The notes under the pieces were generated by a model that ran no database searches, had not been told where the DNA came from, and saw only the letters and a list, made by a program, of their open reading frames with translations. This document shows, piece by piece, positions 1 through 6,427 of a stretch of 53,491 nt of DNA. Source of the stretch: Chloroflexota bacterium (GTDB lineage: Bacteria; Chloroflexota; Dehalococcoidia; Lucifugimonadales; UBA3495); assembly GCA_009840165.1 (NCBI GenBank), contig VXOG01000054.1, forward strand, positions 1 to 53,491. The letters run 5' to 3'. Each line of letters opens with the position of its first letter. Position 1 is the first letter of the stretch. The position numbers and the translations under genes were made by a program.

Positions 1-755
1 GGCGTGAACCAGAAGAGAAAGGGTTCGCCCCCGGCGATGCGCTCGTTGTCGATTTGGTCGGTACTGATAAACGTTACACGCCGGCGGATTTCGTGAAATG
101 TGTCCATGTAGATCCGGTCATCAAAGTGGCTTTTCCTATGCGGCGGGGCAACGATGGTGAATTGCGCATAGAAATCGCGCAGCTCGTTGAATTTGGCCAG
201 AGAGTTCAGCATATCGGTGGAAAATTCGACTTCGAACAAATTGGCGGGCATATCGCGCCTGTTGAACCAGATGACGTCCACCGTCCTTGCCCTGCGTGTA
301 AAGTGCTGATACCCGAAATTGGGCAAACGCGTTGTGGCGCAGACTTCCCCCAGCCTTTGATTGCCAAAGGCGCGATTTCTATCTTGCGCCGGCACGTAGG
401 TTTTGTAATCCCGCGCGTTGCCGATTTCCAGCAATAACCCTTGATAGTGCCAGTGATTCCGTTCAACGACATTGGGAGGCGCATCCCCCTCTTCAGGCAG
501 GTTGTACTGCTCTTCAAACTTTGACGCGAACTCCCTCAGACAATACAGCCCAGGTTTGAGGACATGGATGTAGTCTGGCGTGTTCCGCACGATGCGGCGT
601 ATTGTCGCCTCCGGGGTTTTGGTCGCCCACTTCGTAGCGTCCCCACCTGGGGCAAGGAGATGGCGAGTCAGCTGCGATAGCGTAGCAATGCCACCCAGTT
701 GTTGGAGGGCGGATACTGCCTGCATCCATTGAGTTGCCCGGCCCTGAACCGTCAT
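1..755 (-). CDS. Wing-helix (HARE-HTH-like) plus PD-(D/E)XK-like nuclease-type protein, partial
   Basis: The frame is open from an ATG at 755 to the left edge of the window, so the C-terminus is missing; 251 codons are visible. Residues about 12-75 resemble a HARE-HTH/wing-helix module: a LGGIATLSQL helix, a TPEATIRRIVRNTP recognition-like helix and a closing VLKPGLYCL strand. Residues about 160-240 contain DVIWFNRR, then FEVEFSTDMLNSLAKFNELRDF and FTIVAPP, a D...ExE arrangement compatible with a PD-(D/E)XK nuclease core as in restriction-type proteins. The fold assignment is by eye. It lies just outside the left end of the transposon at 831. A restriction or defence role is plausible but is inference; a transcriptional regulator with a nuclease-derived domain is the alternative. 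Confidence 0.7.
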   Translation of the reverse strand, partial: MTVQGRATQWMQAVSALQQLGGIATLSQLTRHLLAPGGDATKWATKTPEATIRRIVRNTPDYIHVLKPGLYCLREFASKFEEQYNLPEEGDAPPNVVERNHWHYQGLLLEIGNARDYKTYVPAQDRNRAFGNQRLGEVCATTRLPNFGYQHFTRRARTVDVIWFNRRDMPANLFEVEFSTDMLNSLAKFNELRDFYAQFTIVAPPHRKSHFDDRIYMDTFHEIRRRVTFISTDQIDNERIAGGEPFLFWFT

Positions 756-822
756 ATTAGATCACCTGATCGTCAATGCGGCGCCACGTTACCACTACTA
801 ATTGTGTAGTGTCAACGATGGC

Positions 823-858
823 CTCGGCACGGTGCCGTTTCCTTCTGGGTGGTGGCCC
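823..858 (+). repeat. Left target duplication and left terminal inverted repeat
   Basis: CTCGGCAC at 823-830 is followed directly by the inverted repeat 831-858, which begins GGTGCCGTTTCC and ends GGGTGGTGGCCC. Mismatches to the right end are at repeat positions 1, 3, 5 and 13. Confidence 0.75.
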
Positions 859-904
859 AGGCACGGCGCAATCCAAGCCGCTAGAATTGAGGCCACACCA
901 ACAA

Positions 905-960
905 TGTTATACTGAACCCGTGGCAAAAATTAGGAGCTCCCGTCAAACGCAACCGGGAGC
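905..960 (+). promoter_or_regulatory. Extended -10 promoter and 5'-leader hairpin of the first micropeptide
   Basis: TGTTATACT at 905-913 fits an extended -10 (TGn plus a TATAAT-like hexamer). About 22 bases further on, GCTCCCG (936-942) pairs perfectly with CGGGAGC (954-960) across an 11-nt loop. A good Shine-Dalgarno (GGAGG, 979-983) and the ATG at 989 follow. The same order of promoter, hairpin, ribosome site and short ORF recurs at 4720-4793. Confidence 0.5.
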
Positions 961-988
961 CCCCACACAAACCGCCACGGAGGTCGCC

Positions 989-1078
989 ATGACTAGAACA
1001 ATCCAAGTGTGTTTGTTCCTTCTGCCCGCCGTTTACACCGCCATCGGCCTGGCCGGTATCGCGGTGGGCTCCCCGTGA
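989..1078 (+). CDS. 29-residue single-helix membrane micropeptide
   Basis: ATG at 989 has GGAGG 5 bases upstream and the frame ends at TGA 1076-1078. The product begins MTRTIQVCLFLLP and continues AVYTAIGLAGIAV: a charged N-terminus followed by one hydrophobic helix, with no room for another domain. The pattern MTR...(A)Y.AIG(L/I) recurs in the broken copy at 4793-4884 near the other end of the element. It is too short to assign by family. Possible roles are a membrane-active toxin, a regulator of a membrane protein or a leader peptide; all are inference. Evidence that it is a gene: promoter, hairpin, ribosome-binding site and the related second copy. Confidence 0.5.
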   Translation: MTRTIQVCLFLLPAVYTAIGLAGIAVGSP

Positions 1079-1168
1079 TGATCCCCGCCATTTTATCATG
1101 GGAGAATGCGCCGAAATTTATCCCATTGCGACTGTCGTCAGATTTTCCTTCAATCGCGCTCTGAGCAA

Positions 1169-2353
1169 TTAGAATCGTAGGCTACCCCGACCCGGGCGCG
1201 GCCCCGGCCGGCCTGCGCCGGCGTAAATGTGCGGCGTGGGTTGCCGTCTTGGTCTCGTGGTGCGCTCAGCGGCTTCGCGCTCCCGGTATGCCTCCACAGC
1301 GTCGCGGATTTCGGCCATCTGGGCGTCCTTGCCGGGGCGCGTGAATCCGAGAGTTTCGCCCAACGTGGGCTGCCTTTGGGCCGGTTTGGGCGTCGGCCTT
1401 GATTTATGGCGGGACAGGGTTTCGCTCCGCACCTGAGGCTCCGCGATCTCACCACCCATACGTACCACGTCCGCCCATTCCACCCACGGCACGTTCACGC
1501 CCGCAATTTCCCCCGGCCGTCTGCCGCCGAGGGCCTCATGGTCGCGGAAGAAGTTGTAGTCGATCACAAATCCGTCCAGGTAATCCTGCGCGGTGCGGCG
1601 GGTCTCCAGACCGCGTTGGGTCTTGGTGCGGTCGCGGAACGTGCCCTGTACGCGCTCCGATAGATTGTTGTTGAGCTTGGCGTAGATGCCCTCGGATACG
1701 ACGTGCTTGGTGCTTGGCAGCACCGTCTTGACCGCCTCCACGTAGGAGCCCAGTCCGTCGGTGGTGATGGTCTCCGGCGGCCTTTCGGCGGCGCGCAAGG
1801 CCTTGCGAAACACGGCACGAGCTTGATTGACGCCGCGCCCCCGGCTGATGCGTGACGCCAATAGATAGCGGGTCTTGGCGTCCATCACGTTCCAGTTCCA
1901 ATACTTTTTGCCGCCAACCTTGAGTTGCATCTCATCGGCAACCCAGTGCGGGCCGGTTTTCGCCTTGACCGGCTTGCCAGTGGCCGTGGCCTTTGTACCG
2001 TCGTCGCCGATCTGACCTTGCAGGAATGCGCGGGCCAACTTGGTGTAACCCTTGACCCAGTCGTGGACGCTGGCTTTGGACGGCTCTCCCATATCGTAGG
2101 CGTCTTGCATGAACTCGGCGGTCTGTTTGTAGGACGTGCCGGAGTAATAAACGTCGATCGCGGCCCCAACGTGTTCGGCGGGAACCTGTTTGCGCTTCGC
2201 CTTGCCGGTAACGGAGAACCGGCGTCGGCAGGTCTTGCATTGATAGCGTTGGACGCCCTTCCGCTTGCCGTAGCGGATGATTTTGCTCGGCCCGGGACAC
2301 CGTGGGCTGGGGCAGGTGAGGGTAAAAACTTGATTGTAGGAAAATTCGTCCAT
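1169..2353 (-). CDS. IS6/IS240-like DDE transposase with N-terminal zinc ribbon
   Basis: 394 residues from the ATG at 2353; an in-frame ATG at 2368 is also possible. The N-terminus has a zinc ribbon (CPSPRC...CKTCRRRF, about residues 14-46), then a helix-turn-helix (about 75-105). The catalytic core shows the DDE order: D in HWVADEMQLKVGGKKYW, D in ITTDGLGSYVEA, and E in NNNLSERVQGTFRDRTK, followed by YNFFRDHEALGGRRPGE, as in the IS6/IS240 group. It is longer than typical IS6 transposases (about 230-240 residues) because of the zinc ribbon and a basic, proline-rich tail of about 90 residues. No inverted repeats flank the gene closely; the candidate ends are at 831 and 4993. It probably mobilises the whole 4.2-kb element. 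Confidence 0.85.
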   Translation of the reverse strand: MDEFSYNQVFTLTCPSPRCPGPSKIIRYGKRKGVQRYQCKTCRRRFSVTGKAKRKQVPAEHVGAAIDVYYSGTSYKQTAEFMQDAYDMGEPSKASVHDWVKGYTKLARAFLQGQIGDDGTKATATGKPVKAKTGPHWVADEMQLKVGGKKYWNWNVMDAKTRYLLASRISRGRGVNQARAVFRKALRAAERPPETITTDGLGSYVEAVKTVLPSTKHVVSEGIYAKLNNNLSERVQGTFRDRTKTQRGLETRRTAQDYLDGFVIDYNFFRDHEALGGRRPGEIAGVNVPWVEWADVVRMGGEIAEPQVRSETLSRHKSRPTPKPAQRQPTLGETLGFTRPGKDAQMAEIRDAVEAYREREAAERTTRPRRQPTPHIYAGAGRPGPRPGRGSLRF

Positions 2354-2420
2354 GATGACGCGCTCCATCCGGGGTGTCGGCCTCTGACGAAGCCAGGGGA
2401 AAATAAACGGATGGGGCAGG

Positions 2421-2621
2421 TCAACCGCCGAGGATGAAATTCAGCCAGTCTCGGATTTCGGAGGCAATACCGACCGCCGTGCCAACCCACGGTAGCCACC
2501 TACGTGCAAATCGCCACACCGGCCGTATGAAACCGGCAAATCGAGTCCTCGCGTATCTTGACGAGCGGGCGGCTGCCCGTGTACAATTGTGGATAAGAGC
2601 CGTTACGAATTTCGTAATCAT
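2421..2621 (-). CDS. Small basic protein with C-terminal hydrophobic segment, unknown function
   Basis: 66 residues, starting MITKFVTALIHN. Residues 14-45 are rich in arginine and aromatic residues (RAAARSSRYARTRFAGF, RPVWRFARRW), followed by a hydrophobic stretch LPWVGTAVGIASEI and the end WLNFILGG. It has no recognised family. It is encoded 67 bases upstream of the transposase on the same strand, so the two may be co-transcribed, and a DNA-binding or membrane-associated accessory role is possible. A perfect 11-bp hairpin (2660-2688) lies in its presumed leader. The ribosome-binding site is weak (GAGACG). Confidence 0.4.
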   Translation of the reverse strand: MITKFVTALIHNCTRAAARSSRYARTRFAGFIRPVWRFARRWLPWVGTAVGIASEIRDWLNFILGG

Positions 2622-2659
2622 AATCGTCTCGCAACGTTGGATTTTGGAAAGGCTCGACC

Positions 2660-2688
2660 GAGGCCGGGAGGTGTGATCTCCCGGCCTC
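2660..2688 (-). other. 11-bp perfect hairpin in the leader of the small basic protein
   Basis: GAGGCCGGGAG (2660-2670) and CTCCCGGCCTC (2678-2688) are perfect complements around a 7-nt loop. On the minus strand it precedes the ATG at 2621 by about 40 bases, a position like that of the hairpins ahead of the micropeptides. No T-tract follows on the minus strand, so a leader structure is favoured over a terminator. Confidence 0.5.
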
Positions 2689-2690
2689 AC

Positions 2691-2930
2691 AGCTGTCTGT
2701 CCGATGTATCCACCTTAGGGGATCACTCACGAAGGTCGTCAACCCCTGCCTGTCATATGACACGGATGTGGCGTGTGGCCGATGTGTGGGCGACTGACAA
2801 CCCCGAAAGTGCGTTCTGAAACTTGGCGCAAATCGCCGGGAAAACGCGCCTGAATCCTCGCGCTGAACCCGGGGGATACCCGGAAAATCCCGGATAATTC
2901 CACCCGTCCCGTCTCTGTGATAAACTGCCC
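2691..2930. other. Intergenic region between divergent transcripts, with a 12-bp palindrome
   Basis: No credible gene is seen here. TGTCATATGACA at 2751-2762 is a perfect palindrome suitable as a dimeric regulator site. It lies between the leftward 2621/transposase unit and the rightward RNA/cargo unit, so it could serve as a shared operator. Function is inferred from position only. Confidence 0.3.
2916..2924 (+). promoter_or_regulatory. Extended -10-like element for the structured RNA
   Basis: TGT followed by GATAAA (4 of 6 matches to TATAAT). A start 6-8 bases downstream would place the 5' end of the RNA at about 2931, right at the outer stem of the predicted structure. No convincing -35 is seen. 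Confidence 0.35.
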
Positions 2931-2932
2931 CC

Positions 2933-3056
2933 GTCAGAGACGCGGGTAACCCCGTGGCAGTCCCTATGAAATGGTCAAAGCCGCTACCTAAGCGGATGAG
3001 CCTCTTATGGCTCCTCTTGCGGCGGCTTTTGCCATTCGGTTGCCAGCGTCTCTGAC
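2933..3056 (+). ncRNA. Candidate structured RNA with nested long-range stems
   Basis: Outer arms GTCAGAGACGC (2933-2943) and GCGTCTCTGAC (3046-3056) are perfect complements 102 bases apart. Directly inside, TGGCA (2955-2959) pairs with TGCCA (3041-3045). Further in, 2970-2984 (AATGGTCAAAGCCGC) pairs with 3022-3036 at 14 of 15 positions, counting one G-U. The apex holds GAGCC/GGCTC (2998-3002/3009-3013). The arms are collinear, so one rod-like fold of about 125 nt forms. It lies 90 bases before the next gene and could be a stand-alone small RNA or a leader. A 28-codon frame (2966-3052) lies inside, but it overlaps the stems and is not preferred. No known Rfam motif was recognised. Confidence 0.45.
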
Positions 3057-3146
3057 AAGCGCCCATCCGACGCGCAAGGGGGGCTGCCACCCGTGCAGCA
3101 GTTGCACGCTGTCGCCAGCACCTCCACATGACCGGGAGGTGCCAGA

Positions 3147-3914
3147 GTGCAAGATCAATTCGTCGGTGATATTGGCGACTTCGCCAAATTCAGCCTACTC
3201 CGCTGGTTGTGCGGACTGACCGACCTCAATAGACCCGAGCCCAAGCTGAAGCTCGGCGTGGTCTGGTATTACAACAACCATCCTCGCAAGGGCGGCAATC
3301 ACACCTGCTATCCCGCTTGTCGAGATGCCGACCCCGAGCTCTACGACACCTTGCAAGGTCTGTTGTGTCCCAGCCGGCGAAATGTCCGTTGTTTGCAGAA
3401 GTCCGGCGTGCTGCCCGAAGGCACCAGATTCTTCCGCGAGGAAATGACGTACCCACCACAGAAGCCCCAACGTGAGGCGTGGCTGGGCCGCGCAGTTGAG
3501 AAGATGCAGAAAGACAGGTTGGTGTACCTCGACCCCGACACCGGCCTGGCCCCAGAGAGTATGAAGGATAAAGCGCACACGAAAGAAGGTTCTCACTACG
3601 CTTACAAGGCTGACGTGGCCAAATTCTGGAAGCAGGGCCACAGCCTCGTGATCTATCAGGACGCAACGCAAGGTGGTAATAACAAGCCTGAAACCATACA
3701 TCGAAAAATGGAGGAAATCCGGGCGGCGACGGACAACACAGCCGATGTGGTCGCGCTTCGATGGAATATGGCTGGCTCGGGGCGAGTATTCCTCGTCGCA
3801 GCTCAGCAAAAGCATCGGGATGCCCTTCTGAATCGAATTGATCGGTTGCCCAGCAGCATGAAGGCTGGTTGCTTCGAGCGCGTCCTCCTAATGACGCAAA
3901 CAGGGGGTGCCTAA
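3147..3914 (+). CDS. Conserved hypothetical protein of the 'GDxxDxxKxxLLR...LDPDxGL' type
   Basis: 255 residues from a GTG at 3147, with GGGAGGTG 6-13 bases upstream. Recognisable conserved blocks are QFVGDIGDFAKFSLLRWL at the N-terminus, GVVWYYNNH, LVYLDPDTGLAP near residue 130, and HSLVIYQDATQG around 165. From memory, this combination defines a family of uncharacterised bacterial and phage proteins starting with similar FGDxxDYxKYxLLR segments; I cannot name an established domain. The LDPDxGL motif could be an active-site loop of a nuclease or methyltransferase-like fold, but that is speculation. It is the largest cargo gene of the transposon and abuts the lipoprotein gene without a gap (TAA then ATG), so the two are likely one transcript. 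Confidence 0.65.
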   Translation: MQDQFVGDIGDFAKFSLLRWLCGLTDLNRPEPKLKLGVVWYYNNHPRKGGNHTCYPACRDADPELYDTLQGLLCPSRRNVRCLQKSGVLPEGTRFFREEMTYPPQKPQREAWLGRAVEKMQKDRLVYLDPDTGLAPESMKDKAHTKEGSHYAYKADVAKFWKQGHSLVIYQDATQGGNNKPETIHRKMEEIRAATDNTADVVALRWNMAGSGRVFLVAAQQKHRDALLNRIDRLPSSMKAGCFERVLLMTQTGGA

Positions 3915-4706
3915 ATGATGACCAAACTCGCCGTCGTGGCCCTCCTTGCCTTCGTCGCGCTCTTGCTCGTGGCGTGCTCCGGCGACAGCCATTTCGTCCC
4001 CGGGGTCTCGCCCACTGTTACGCCCACGTACAACCCTGAGGGCACGCCCAGTATGCCCGTTGTGATCACATCCGACCTGCCAGAAGGCTGGCGCTGGCAA
4101 TTCAGCCGGGGGTTCCCAATTCCCGACAGGGATGTGTGGCTACTACTCGACGATGACTCTGGAATCGTTGGGGCGGTGGGCAACGCCGGCGACAACTGCT
4201 GGATCGTGCTAGGGGATGACCTGCCGGGGAGGCCGCCATGCTACGACCGAGATGAAGTTGGGCGATACGCAATTGAGATGTTGATCACCAATGCGGAACC
4301 AGCACCGGCACCGGCTTCGGCTGTCGAGCCAAAAACGCTCTTAGGTGTGTTCAGGGCCGCGTTCACGCCAGATGTCGCCGAGGAGCATCAGGTCCACCAG
4401 GTTGATGACGGGTCTTTTGTCTGGGCGGCTTCGGTGCATGGGAGCGGCCTCTACCAGATAACCGAATGTCCGCCGGACGAAATCGCGCCATCGGGCGGCA
4501 TGTGCGTTCGAGGTCAATTGTCGAATACGACCAAGTACACGATGACGGGCGTCCAGGCCGTGTGCGATGGAAACGGCGATGAGAAAACTCCTCCGATGCA
4601 AGTATCAAATTCAATGCAACCCGGGGCTTCGGCGAGTTGGGTCTGGGTGCGCTTCCCAATCGTCGAGCCGTATTCCTGCGAGATCACGTGGACGGCCAGC
4701 CAGTAA
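3915..4706 (+). CDS. Secreted lipoprotein, unknown function
   Basis: 263 residues. The N-terminus is a signal peptide with lipobox LVAC (Cys21), so the protein should be lipid-anchored outside the cytoplasmic membrane. A short threonine/proline linker (SPTVTPTYNPEGTPS) leads into a globular part with several cysteines (DNCW, PPCY, TECPP, GGMCVRG, AVCDG, YSCE), likely disulfide-bonded. A tandem ATG ATG start directly follows the stop of the preceding gene. Residues 190-263 look like a beta-sandwich of the kind that stabilises extracellular domains. No enzymatic motif was recognised. Confidence 0.65.
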   Translation: MMTKLAVVALLAFVALLLVACSGDSHFVPGVSPTVTPTYNPEGTPSMPVVITSDLPEGWRWQFSRGFPIPDRDVWLLLDDDSGIVGAVGNAGDNCWIVLGDDLPGRPPCYDRDEVGRYAIEMLITNAEPAPAPASAVEPKTLLGVFRAAFTPDVAEEHQVHQVDDGSFVWAASVHGSGLYQITECPPDEIAPSGGMCVRGQLSNTTKYTMTGVQAVCDGNGDEKTPPMQVSNSMQPGASASWVWVRFPIVEPYSCEITWTASQ

Positions 4707-4719
4707 TGCAGGCTGTCTT

Positions 4720-4774
4720 TGCTATAATAAAATCACACTGTATAGAGGTGCGGCCCTGGAACCAACAGGGCCGC
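4720..4774 (+). promoter_or_regulatory. Extended -10 promoter and 5'-leader hairpin of the second micropeptide
   Basis: TGCTATAAT (4720-4728) is a near-ideal extended -10. GCGGCCCT (4750-4757) pairs with AGGGCCGC (4767-4774) around a 9-nt loop, then AGGAGA and the ATG at 4793 follow. It mirrors the arrangement at 905-989. Confidence 0.55.
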
Positions 4775-4792
4775 GCTAGGAGAAGAATCACC

Positions 4793-4884
4793 ATGACCCG
4801 CCACGGCGGGTTGGGGCAGCGCTGTTTGTCCTCATCATTGCCTACATCGCCATTGGGATTTCGGCGGGAGGACAACTCCCGTAG
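4793..4884 (+). pseudogene. Second membrane micropeptide, apparently frameshifted
   Basis: The ATG at 4793 has a good ribosome site (AGGAGA), but its own frame gives a polar 31-residue peptide. The frame entered at 4810 encodes VGAALFVLIIAYIAIG then ISAGGQLP and stops at 4882-4884. Adding one base before 4810, in a run of G, gives a 30-residue product starting MTRHGG and continuing into the hydrophobic helix. That product parallels the intact peptide at 989-1078 (MTR start, Y.AIG core, similar length). I therefore read it as a second copy with a one-base deletion, or an assembly error. Confidence 0.45.
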
Positions 4885-4965
4885 GTGACTCGGGAGAGAG
4901 GGTAGATTATCGGCCACGGCGGCTGTAATTGTGCTGGGTGGGGTATGCGTCCTCAGCACGAGTCG

Positions 4966-5001
4966 GGGCCACCACCCAGAGGGAAACGCCGCTCTCGGCA
5001 C
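4966..5001 (-). repeat. Right terminal inverted repeat and right target duplication
   Basis: The inverted repeat occupies 4966-4993 and is followed directly by CTCGGCAC at 4994-5001. Read on the minus strand it begins AGCGGCGTTTCCC and ends GGGTGGTGGCCC. Confidence 0.75.
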
Positions 5002-5066
5002 TTATGAGGTGATTTCGCTATCGTCGGTGAGGGTTCCGTGGCGAAGACCACGGGTAGGGATTTGGG

Positions 5067-5920
5067 CTAGGGGGCGCGGGCGGGGTTGCTGCGTTTTCGC
5101 AAGAGGGGGTTGGTCCAGTAGATGCGGTTGATGTCGATGGGATTGCGGGGGTGTTCAATGTTCCGGCCGGTCAGGTACTCGGCGTAGCGCGCCAGAAAGT
5201 CCTCCAGCTGATCGGGGTCGCGGATGAGGTACTCCATGGTCGGACTGCAACGGGCGGCGGCTTCGAGCTGGTCTGCATCCTCAAGTACGTTGCCTTCGCG
5301 GTCGTGGAGGCGGTCTTCGCAGACGCAGGGGAAGGGATCGTCCCGGTAGTACACCGGGCCGTGCTTGCTGAATTCGATGAGTTGCGTACGGCGTCGGGCT
5401 GCCAGTTCTTCAGGGGTCGGCTCGGGTTCGGGCTCGGCAGCTTCCTGAGACTCGGCATCCTCGGGGAGGTAGTCGAAGCCGCGCTGGAGGAGTTCTTTGG
5501 CGGCGGAGAGGCGGTGGCAGGGTAACCCGCCCTGCATGGCGTCGATAAGGAACTGGACGAGGACGTAGCCATCGTAGGTTTCCTCGCGGACGATCTGGGC
5601 CGGTTCGGCGCGGATGGAGTGGGTTGCGCTTTGGGATTCGGCTTCGGCTTGCCGCTGAGCTTGAGCCTGAGCCTGAGGCTGGGAGCGAGAATCGCGGTTG
5701 GGTGCGCGCTGGCGCTGGGCGGCGGCGCGCTGGTTGGCACGGGTGCGGTCGATGGCAGCCTGGGCCTGGTCGAAGCCGAGTTTGACGAGGAGTCGAGCAG
5801 GGTCGATGCGGTGGCAGGGTAGGAAGTCGGTAGGTCGCCGTCCACGGCGGAAAGGAGGAAGCGGACGATGAGATGGCCGTCCTGGGTTTCCTGGGCGATG
5901 ATGTCGGCGAGGTTGGACAT
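5067..5920 (-). pseudogene. Protein with duplicated 'LPCHR' module, broken by a one-base frameshift
   Basis: From the ATG at 5920 the frame encodes MSNLADIIAQETQDGHL, then IVRFLLSAVDGDLPTSYP and loses homology. Restoring one C to the CCC run (5817-5819, GGG on the plus strand) continues it as CHRIDPARLLVKLGFDQA and on to the stop at 5067. The repaired product of about 284 residues holds two copies of one module: DGHLIVRFLLSAVDGDLP...PCHRIDPARLLVKLGFD and DGYVLVQFLIDAMQGGLPCHRLSAAKELLQRGFD. They are separated by a Gln/Ala-rich linker and followed by an acidic region. The module recalls uncharacterised Chloroflexota accessory proteins; function is unknown. Either the gene is decaying or the base is missing from the assembly. 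Confidence 0.6.
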
Positions 5921-6077
5921 ATATTCTATTTTATGGGGGGGGTGGTGAGGTGCGTAAACGGGGGATTGTCACTCACTGCGACGACGGTACGGTGCGTCGT
6001 TCCGCTGGGGCGACGCTCTGACTCTGGAGCCGGCACTGCCCGGTTTCGCTTGCCCGATGGACCGTATTTTTTGGCTA

Positions 6078-6272
6078 CTAGCCCCCGCCCGTCCACGTTT
6101 GTGTGCGGGCCATGTCTATCGTTGTTTGCACGGTGAGGTTGTGGCCGGCCTGGTTTTCCGAGCGGGCCAACTCTCGTTGACGCCTTGTCTGCTCGGTGTC
6201 CACGTGGAGGGCGCCTTGGAGGGTTTGCCGACGGCGACTTGTGCGGCGGATGAGAGCGGTTAGCCAGTGCAT
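6078..6272 (-). CDS. Small basic hypothetical protein
   Basis: 64 residues beginning MHWLTALIRRTSRRRQ, with a good ribosome site (GAGGAG, 9 bases upstream). It is rich in Arg, Gln and Thr and has a possible short amphipathic helix at about residues 20-45. It lies 157 bases upstream of the 'LPCHR' gene on the same strand and may belong to its transcript. No family was recognised. The opposing long frames in this region have poorer composition and no ribosome sites. Confidence 0.4.
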   Translation of the reverse strand: MHWLTALIRRTSRRRQTLQGALHVDTEQTRRQRELARSENQAGHNLTVQTTIDMARTQTWTGGG

Positions 6273-6295
6273 CGGCGATTCTCCTCACTAACGCT

Positions 6296-6387
6296 CTGGA
6301 TTCCCGCGAAAGCGGGAATGACGTGTAGGGCGGGAATGACGGTGTAGAGTGCTAATGACGGCCCTTCGACAAGCTCAGGGTGAGCGG
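6296..6387. repeat. Two interspersed palindromic repeats in the gap before aroC's stop
   Basis: 6296-6322 is a copy of the CTGGATTCCCGC(gaaa)GCGGGAATGAC repeat, followed by degenerate GCGGGAATGACG tails. 6365-6387 carries a second family (TTCGACAAGCTCAGGGTGAG). A relative of the latter lies inside a gene at 34777-34799. Confidence 0.8.
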
Positions 6388-6427
6388 AATCGATGGGTGT
6401 AGGTGGGGAAAGCTGTGGGGGATCGGG

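Larger units (their letters stand above)
831..4993. mobile_element. Putative cargo transposon with 28-bp terminal inverted repeats and 8-bp target duplication
   Basis: The first 28 bases (831-858) and the reverse complement of the last 28 (4966-4993) match at 24 of 28 positions, the inner 23 at 22. Immediately outside both ends is the same octamer CTCGGCAC (823-830 and 4994-5001), as expected of a target-site duplication. The 4163-bp interior encodes a DDE transposase (1169-2353), micropeptides (989-1078; broken copy 4793-4884), a 66-residue basic protein (2421-2621), a structured RNA candidate (2933-3056), a conserved hypothetical protein (3147-3914) and a lipoprotein (3915-4706). Eight-base duplications are typical of the IS6 family, to which the transposase looks related. 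Removing the element would join two intergenic flanks, so no gene appears interrupted. Confidence 0.75.

Noticed and set aside
776-988. N-terminal extension of the 29-residue peptide to about 100 residues
   Set aside because: The extension covers the transposon end, promoter and hairpin and has poor composition; a good ribosome site stands at the internal ATG.
1169-2353. Simple single-gene IS limited to the transposase
   Set aside because: No inverted repeats were seen close to the gene; the only matching ends with a target duplication are at 831 and 4993.
2966-3052. 28-residue ORF inside the structured RNA
   Set aside because: It overlaps the paired arms and has no ribosome-binding site; its frame is better explained by the RNA structure.
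2933-3056. Retron-type ncRNA (complementary outer arms and inner hairpins)
   Set aside because: No reverse transcriptase gene is present; the downstream protein has no YxDD motif or RT fold segments.
2933-3056. 6S RNA, SRP RNA or tmRNA
   Set aside because: Only the rod shape fits 6S; no SRP GGAA tetraloop motif, no tRNA-like ends or tag sequence, and length is short for 6S. Left as an unnamed structured RNA.
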